This document shows, piece by piece, positions 53,678 through 58,066 of a DNA stretch of 58,066 bases (position 1 is its first letter; each line of letters begins with the position of its first letter). The notes under the pieces were generated by a model. That model made no database searches, was not told the origin of the DNA, and saw nothing but the letters and a program-made list of their open reading frames with translations. The stretch is taken from positions 1 through 58,066 of the forward strand of contig JACCZW010000087.1 of the NCBI GenBank assembly GCA_013695765.1, given 5' to 3'. This stretch comes from Gammaproteobacteria bacterium. GTDB lineage: Bacteria > Pseudomonadota > Gammaproteobacteria > JACCYU01. The translations under genes and the position numbers were made by a program.

Positions 53678-54247
53678 GTGAATACACCCGCGCACGCGGT
53701 CATCAACTGGCTGATCCTCGGGCGCCGAGACCGTCCCGAACTCGCCGTTCCCATCGTCGCCGGTTCGGTGCTGCCCGACCTGTCGATGATCCTGTTTTAT
53801 GCATACCACAAGGCACTCGGCACGCAGGAGAGCATGATCTGGGGCGTGCATTATCACCAGCGCCAGTGGCAGGCATTTTTCGACGTATTCAATTCGCTTC
53901 CGATCATTTTAATCGGTCTGGCGGTCGCGTGGCGGTTGCGGGCGATGCGCTGGTGCGCGCTGTTCGCGGCTATGGGACTGCACGTGCTGCTCGATCTGCC
54001 GCTGCACAACGACGACGCGCACCGGCATTTCTTTCCGTTGTCGGACCGGCGTTTTCACAGCCCGGTTTCGTATTGGGATCCCGCGCATTACGGCGACATC
54101 GTAAGCGCCTGCGAGATAGTTGCTGTAGCCGTTGGCGGCGTGGTGCTCTGGCGGCGTTACCAAAGCATGTCTCTGCGGCTAATGTGCGCCGCGCTGGCGC
54201 TGAGTTATGCGCTGCATTGGGTTTATGTATTCGCCGTGTGGGCCTGA
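53678..54247 (+). CDS. Membrane-bound YdjM-like metal-dependent hydrolase
   Basis: A 189-residue protein with about five membrane helices. It starts at GTG 53678 (NTPAHAVINWLILGRR) with GGGAG seven bases upstream. Metal-ligand candidates are His in TPAHAVIN, Asp in AGSVLPDLSMI, His-Asp in LHVLLDLPLHNDDAHRHFFPLS. This HxN/PD/HxxxD layout is that of YdjM-like membrane hydrolases, which act on unknown lipid-like substrates. A VapC remnant abuts its 3' end. Confidence 0.78.
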   Translation: MNTPAHAVINWLILGRRDRPELAVPIVAGSVLPDLSMILFYAYHKALGTQESMIWGVHYHQRQWQAFFDVFNSLPIILIGLAVAWRLRAMRWCALFAAMGLHVLLDLPLHNDDAHRHFFPLSDRRFHSPVSYWDPAHYGDIVSACEIVAVAVGGVVLWRRYQSMSLRLMCAALALSYALHWVYVFAVWA

Positions 54248-54249
54248 AG

Positions 54250-54446
54250 GAAGCTGCGCTGATCGCCAAGCGCGGGTCGGTGGTGAACACCGGCATGCCC
54301 AGTTTGAGGCCGCAGCTCAAGCAGGCGCGATCGCCGAGGGAGAGTCCATAAGACCGAGTGGACTGCCAGAGTGAAGCCGCGATTTCTGCTTCCTCCGGCG
54401 TGAACGGCAATACTGCGCCCAGAACGAGATCCACAGCCCCCAGCAT
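54250..54446 (-). pseudogene. VapC (PIN-domain) toxin remnant, C-terminal half
   Basis: LPFTPEEAEIAASLWQSTRS followed by YGLSLGDRACLSCGLKLGMPVFTTD is the conserved second half of a PIN-domain toxin, with the catalytic Asp in GDRACL. The N-terminal half, including the first acidic residue, is absent and no antitoxin gene is seen. After FTTD the frame diverges; one shift would give DRAW as expected. The intact VapBC pair at 57.1 kb belongs to a different subgroup, so this is not its duplicate. Confidence 0.72.
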
Positions 54447-54487
54447 ACCTAAGCCCAGTATTGGGGTGCACCTTGAATCAGTTCAAC

Positions 54488-55945
54488 TTATGCCTGATAC
54501 GCTTGCTCTGCCGTCAATGGCGTGGCGATGTCCTCCAGGCTCTTGCGCTCGGCATCGACGCCGATAAACACTTCCACGAGTCCGGCCGCGATCATCAAGC
54601 CGGCGCCTAGCAGATAGCCCATGAATACATCGGCGGCGCGCCCGGTTTCGATCAGGGCGCCGAACACCAGCGGCCCCGAGATGCCACCGACCGCGGTGCC
54701 GATAGCGAAAAAGAACGCGATCGCGAGCGCCCGTATCTCCATCGGGAATACCTCGCTTGAGGTGAGATACGCGGCGCTCGCGCCGGCCGAGGCAAAGAAA
54801 AAGATTACCATCCAGGCCAGTGTCTGCGTCACCGCTGTCAGCACGCCCTGCACGAACAGGTAACCGGTGCCCGCGAGCAGCAGACCGGCGAGAATGTACG
54901 TGCCGGAGATCATCGCGCGCCGCCCGATGGTGTCGAACAGCGGCCCCAGCAACGCGGGTCCGAGAAAATTGCCGATCGCGAACGGGATCAGATAAAGCGG
55001 CGCGGTGCCGGCCGGGACACGATAAAACGTCGTCAGCACCAGCACGTAAGTGAAAAATATCGCGTTGTAGAGAAACGCCTGACCCGCAAATAACGAGAAG
55101 CAAAGGAACGCGCGTTGCGGGTAAACCTTGAACATCGTCCGCGCAATGGTGATGAACCCGATGCTTGCGCGTTGCCGCACGGTAATGGACGTTTCCGCTT
55201 CGGGCAGCGGTTCGCCGAGCTTTGTCTCGATCTCTTTTTCGATACCATCGACCAGCGCCTCGGCTTCGCGCGCGCGACCGTGAATATACAACCAGCGCGG
55301 GCTTTCCGGTACGTGACGGCGCACCAGCAGAACACCAAGCCCCAGGATCGCGCCCAGACCGAACGCGAGCCGCCACCCGAGGTCGGCGGCGAAGATATCG
55401 GTGTCGAGCAGAATCACCGCGAGACCGGCGCCACACGCGGTGCCTATCCAGTACGATCCGTTGATCAGCAGCGCCACGCGCCCGCGCAGACGCGCGGGTA
55501 TCAGTTCATCGATGGCGGAATTGACGGCCGCGTATTCGCCGCCGATACCAGCACCGGTAAAAAACCGGTACAGGTAAAACCACCACGCGCTGGTGGCGAA
55601 CGCGGTCAGCACGGTGGCGGCGAGATAAAGGATCAGGGTGATGAGAAAGAGCTTCTTGCGGCCGTAACGATCGGCGAGATACCCGAAGAATAGCGCGCCG
55701 CTCACCGCACCGGAGATGTAGATCGCGCCCGCGAAACCGATCTGCGCGGCGCCTAGCGCCAGTCCGCTGCCGGGTTCGGTGAGCCGGCCCGCGACCGCGC
55801 TGACGATGGTGACCTCCAACCCGTCGAGTATCCATACCGTCCCCAGGCCGATAATGATCAGCCAGTGCCAACGCGACCACGGCAGGCGATCCAGGCGCGC
55901 CGGCACTTTGGTGCGCACGACACGAGCCGGCAAAGGATCATTCAT
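54488..55945 (-). CDS. MFS transporter, sugar-porter-like
   Basis: A 485-residue twelve-helix transporter. The inter-helix 2-3 motif is GYLADRYGRKKLF, the 4-5 segment RFFTGAGIGGEYAAVNSAI, the helix 6 end PESPRWLYIHGR, and the second-half copy GPLFDTIGRRAMI. The central loop is long and acidic (EKEIETKLGEPLPEAE). It fits the metabolite:proton symporter group for sugars or organic acids; the substrate is not known. Monocistronic, and convergent with the hydrolase gene. Confidence 0.9.
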   Translation of the reverse strand: MNDPLPARVVRTKVPARLDRLPWSRWHWLIIIGLGTVWILDGLEVTIVSAVAGRLTEPGSGLALGAAQIGFAGAIYISGAVSGALFFGYLADRYGRKKLFLITLILYLAATVLTAFATSAWWFYLYRFFTGAGIGGEYAAVNSAIDELIPARLRGRVALLINGSYWIGTACGAGLAVILLDTDIFAADLGWRLAFGLGAILGLGVLLVRRHVPESPRWLYIHGRAREAEALVDGIEKEIETKLGEPLPEAETSITVRQRASIGFITIARTMFKVYPQRAFLCFSLFAGQAFLYNAIFFTYVLVLTTFYRVPAGTAPLYLIPFAIGNFLGPALLGPLFDTIGRRAMISGTYILAGLLLAGTGYLFVQGVLTAVTQTLAWMVIFFFASAGASAAYLTSSEVFPMEIRALAIAFFFAIGTAVGGISGPLVFGALIETGRAADVFMGYLLGAGLMIAAGLVEVFIGVDAERKSLEDIATPLTAEQAYQA

Positions 55946-56012
55946 GGGTTTTCAGGTCACTCAATTGATGCTCGGCATCTTAATCGTGCGAGCCGCTGAC
56001 ACAGTGCGTCGA

Positions 56013-56995
56013 CTAATCCGCCAATGCCTGGACCGCCGCGTACACGCCTTCCACCACCATCGCCATGCGCCGGTAGTCCAGCGTTTCCGGCGTGTCCTCC
56101 GCCGTGTGATAGTGAGGGTTTCGGTAAAACGCCGTGTCTGTGATCATCACCGCATCGTAGCCCGCGTCCCAGTAATTGCGATGATCGGAGAAGTCGATAC
56201 CGGGTACGAAACGCGGCGCGTTGATCGAGTAAACCGGCAGCGACGAGGCGCCGCGCATGGCGGCTTTCACCCGCCGCACCACCAGCGGCTGATCCAACTT
56301 GCCCACGACGGCGATGTAATTGCCGCGCGACGGGTAGAAAAGCTGCATGATCGGGTGCGGGTATGCCTGGGTCTCGGGCGCGTCGCTGAAATAACCCAGC
56401 ATCTCCAGCGAAAATATGGCGCGCACCAAAAAGTGTTTGCCTTGAGCGAGGCCGCGTGCACCGCGCTGCCCATTCGTTCGGTGCGGAAATGCTGACCTTC
56501 TTCCAGGGTGTACGCGACCAGTTCCACCCGCATCGGCGGCGGCGGGTCGCTCAGCATGCGCGCGAGCTCGATGAGCCCCGCCACACCGCTGGCGTTGTCG
56601 TCCGCGCCGGGCACGTCGGCGGCGACCGAATCGTAATGCGCGCCGATCACGATGCGTTCCCGCGTATCTGCGCCGAAGATCGCGATGACATTGCGATAGG
56701 TCTGGCCGTTCACTTGGTACGGCTGCTGCGAGGACCGCCCACCAGCGCGTTCGAACGCGCGGCGGATATACTCGGCAGCGCGATCCAGATTCTCCGGATG
56801 TGCCTCATTGCGCGGGATGAATGTCTCGGTCAGCATGCGCACGTGCGCTTCCAGCCGCGACGGATCGACCTCCACTTGGCCACGTCCCGGCGATCCCGGC
56901 AGCAACGGCTGCATGACCAGCGCCCAGGCAAGCACCAGCAGGCAGAGCAGAACTAGAAATGCCGGCAACATCCAGTGCCTGAGTTGTTTGAGCAT
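56013..56995 (-). CDS. M28-family zinc peptidase, membrane-anchored, one-base frameshift
   Basis: Two frames make one protein of about 325 residues. The N-terminus has a membrane anchor (FLVLLCLLVLAWALVM). Zinc ligands follow in IVIGAHYDSVAADVPGADDNASG, with the Glu pair in YTLEEGQHF. The first frame then leaves the family pattern near 56437. Reading resumes in the next frame as VRAIFSLEMLGYFSD, RFVPGIDFSDHRNYW and PHYHTAEDTPETLD with the remaining zinc His. SLKGKHFLVRAIF would need one extra G in the GG pair near 56443. M28 members are aminopeptidases or transferrin-receptor-like enzymes. Confidence 0.85.
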
Positions 56996-57027
56996 CGTTT
57001 AACGCCGCACACGCAGGTTCGGTGTAT

Positions 57028-57064
57028 AGACTAACCTGTTTAACTTAGCTAAGATGATTAGTCT
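57028..57064. promoter_or_regulatory. Nested palindromes upstream of vapB (candidate autoregulatory operator)
   Basis: Outer arms AGACTAA (57028) and TTAGTCT (57058) enclose a perfect 10-bp palindrome CTTAGCTAAG (57044-57053). The region is A/T-rich compared with its surroundings and ends 23 bases before the vapB ATG. Antitoxin-toxin complexes of this class bind such dyads to repress their own operon. Confidence 0.55.
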
Positions 57065-57087
57065 TATTTAACCAGTGCCGTGAAGTC

Positions 57088-57312
57088 ATGACAACCATCA
57101 ACATACACGAAGCAAAGACCAATTTGTCGCGCCTGCTGGAGCAGGTCGCGGCGGGCGAGGAGATCATCATCGCCAGGGCGGGCAAACCCGTCGCGCGCAT
57201 CGTGCCATTGTCGAAACCCGATCCACGCAAGCCAGGCATTGCCAAAGGCGAAGTCACGGACGCTTTTTTCGAACCTCTTGCCGACGATGAGTTGGCGGCG
57301 TGGGAACGGTGA
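57088..57312 (+). CDS. vapB: VapB-type antitoxin, Phd/YefM fold
   Basis: A 74-residue antitoxin. The N-terminal Phd DNA-binding fold is clear: TTINIHEAKTNLSRLLEQVAAGEEIIIARAGKPVARIVPL. The acidic C-terminal tail (GEVTDAFFEPLADDELAAWE) is the toxin-neutralising part. Its stop overlaps the toxin start as GTGA, so the two are coupled. Confidence 0.93.
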   Translation: MTTINIHEAKTNLSRLLEQVAAGEEIIIARAGKPVARIVPLSKPDPRKPGIAKGEVTDAFFEPLADDELAAWER

Positions 57313-57695
57313 GGGTGCTACTTGACACCCACGCGCTGCTGTGGTGGCTTTTCGATGACAAGCGACTTTCCGCGCTTGCGCGCAAGCTCATTGCCGCGGC
57401 GGACAACGACCTGATAGTCAGCAGCGCGAGCGCCTGGGAAATCACCACCAAATACCGCATCGGAAAACTGCCCAGCGCCGGAGACGTGCCCACGCGCCTT
57501 CCTGTCTATCTTCGCAAGGCGCGGATGTCCGTGCTCACCATCTCGCTGGAACACGCGATGGTGGCCGGCGCGTTGCCAGGGCCGCATCGAGACCCATTCG
57601 ACCGCATGCTGATAGCGCAGTCGCAACTGGAGCATATGCCAGTCATCACTGTCGATTCCATATTCAGAGACTATGGTGTTCGCACGTGCTGGTAG
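57309..57695 (+). CDS. vapC: VapC-type PIN-domain ribonuclease toxin
   Basis: A 128-residue PIN-domain protein. Acidic residues of the active site are in LLDTHALLWW (Asp near residue 6), SSASAWEITTKYRIGKL (Glu), and PFDRMLIAQSQ (Asp), followed by the final ITVDSIFRDY. It cleaves RNA, usually tRNA, when freed from VapB. The GTG start at 57309 overlaps the antitoxin stop; GTG 57300 is also in frame. Confidence 0.92.
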   Translation: MRVLLDTHALLWWLFDDKRLSALARKLIAAADNDLIVSSASAWEITTKYRIGKLPSAGDVPTRLPVYLRKARMSVLTISLEHAMVAGALPGPHRDPFDRMLIAQSQLEHMPVITVDSIFRDYGVRTCW

Positions 57696-57789
57696 CGCGG
57701 TCCAGGCATTAGCGCATACAAACACTTAAAGCAATGGGTGAAATCATCTGCTCGCGCCATGCGCGACTGACCCCTGCCTCACCGACGTT

Positions 57790-58066
57790 TTAATCCCGCG
57801 CCAGCTTCCCCGCGATCTGCGTGACGTGCCTGCCCTGAAAACTCGCCATCGCAAGTTCGCTGTCGCTGGGCTGGCGGCTGCCGTCGCCGCCCGCGATGGT
57901 GGACGCGCCATACGGGCTGCCGCCGGCAATATCTTCAAGGCCCATCTGCTCCTTCGAGGTGTACGGCAGACCGACGATGACAAACCCTAAGTGCAGCAAG
58001 GTGACGTGCGTACAGATGAGCGTGGTCTCCTGACCGCCATGTTGTGACGCGGTGCTGGTGAACACG
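57790..58066 (-). CDS. wrbA: NAD(P)H:quinone oxidoreductase WrbA, C-terminal part (5' end outside window)
   Basis: The last 92 or so residues of a flavodoxin-like quinone reductase: [56 protein letters not shown], and [15 protein letters not shown]. These are strongly conserved in WrbA. The enzyme carries out two-electron quinone reduction under oxidative stress. The N-terminal FMN-binding half lies beyond the window. Confidence 0.93.
   Translation of the reverse strand, partial: VFTSTASQHGGQETTLICTHVTLLHLGFVIVGLPYTSKEQMGLEDIAGGSPYGASTIAGGDGSRQPSDSELAMASFQGRHVTQIAGKLARD

Overview
The window reads as chromosome of an uncultured, GC-rich gammaproteobacterium. This is inferred from gene content: divergent tesA / ybbA-ybbP, ispG, a cyanide-insensitive-type bd oxidase, sdhCDAB, Fe-SOD and sodB-type stress genes. 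No 16S rRNA is present and no database search was run. Coding density is high, with no prophage and no CRISPR array. Many reading frames are interrupted. Some breaks are clearly real decay (internal deletions, duplicated remnants). Several others are one-base losses in short homopolymers and may be assembly errors.

Layout. 1-5.7 kb: ABC permease and ATPase (ybbP/ybbA type) divergent from lysophospholipase tesA, a HAD phosphatase overlapping yjbQ, then ispG. 5.7-8.7 kb: bd-type oxidase cydB/cydA and a YdcZ-type transporter. 8.8-16.9 kb: a CarH/LitR-like MerR plus cobalamin-binding regulator, rhomboid protease, tRNA-Val(CAC), 1-Cys peroxiredoxin, a remnant of an NtrC-type regulator, CsbD-like protein, a strong small-RNA candidate, an amber-interrupted DUF883/ElaB-like gene, a frameshifted double-BON gene, an SDR lacking its catalytic Lys, and a class I photolyase. 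17-20.4 kb: sdhCDAB. 20.7-26.2 kb: a FeS-type (6-4) photolyase homologue, DUF378 protein, SMUG1-like uracil-DNA glycosylase, then a glycolipid-type glycosyltransferase / YkoP-like / polysaccharide deacetylase operon.

26.3-31.3 kb is an envelope block: PRC-barrel-like lipid/stress protein, a secreted beta-helix (CSLREA-type) protein with a very long Pro/Gly/Asn/Asp tail, a secreted protein with an internally duplicated repeat and its own Pro/Ser tail, and a divergent beta-barrel. 31.3-37.8 kb is a signalling block bounded by an intact and a decayed copy of a DUF2892-type gene: sensor kinase, NtrC-type regulator, and three related stand-alone receiver genes in successive states of decay around a ParB-like fragment. 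37.9-42.8 kb: Fe-SOD with a tandem 22-bp-period repeat upstream, tandem UspA protein, DUF427 protein, LamG-VanZ protein and a sulfotransferase.

43.4-49.2 kb holds a second signalling locus: a small wHTH-like protein, a multi-HAMP hybrid kinase whose N-terminus looks fused to a DUF5985-type membrane segment, and a broken REC-PAS-PAS-GGDEF-EAL gene in which both catalytic motifs have been deleted. 49.4-58.1 kb: two APC permeases (the second KimA-like), an ABM-domain membrane protein, a YdjM-like membrane hydrolase, a VapC remnant, an MFS transporter, an M28 peptidase, an intact VapBC-type toxin-antitoxin pair with a palindromic operator, and the 3' end of wrbA.

The strongest functional theme is light and oxidative stress. 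A B12-photoreceptor-like regulator, two different photolyases, a uracil-DNA glycosylase, 1-Cys peroxiredoxin, Fe-SOD, UspA and several general stress proteins lie within 30 kb. Whether the regulator controls them is inference.
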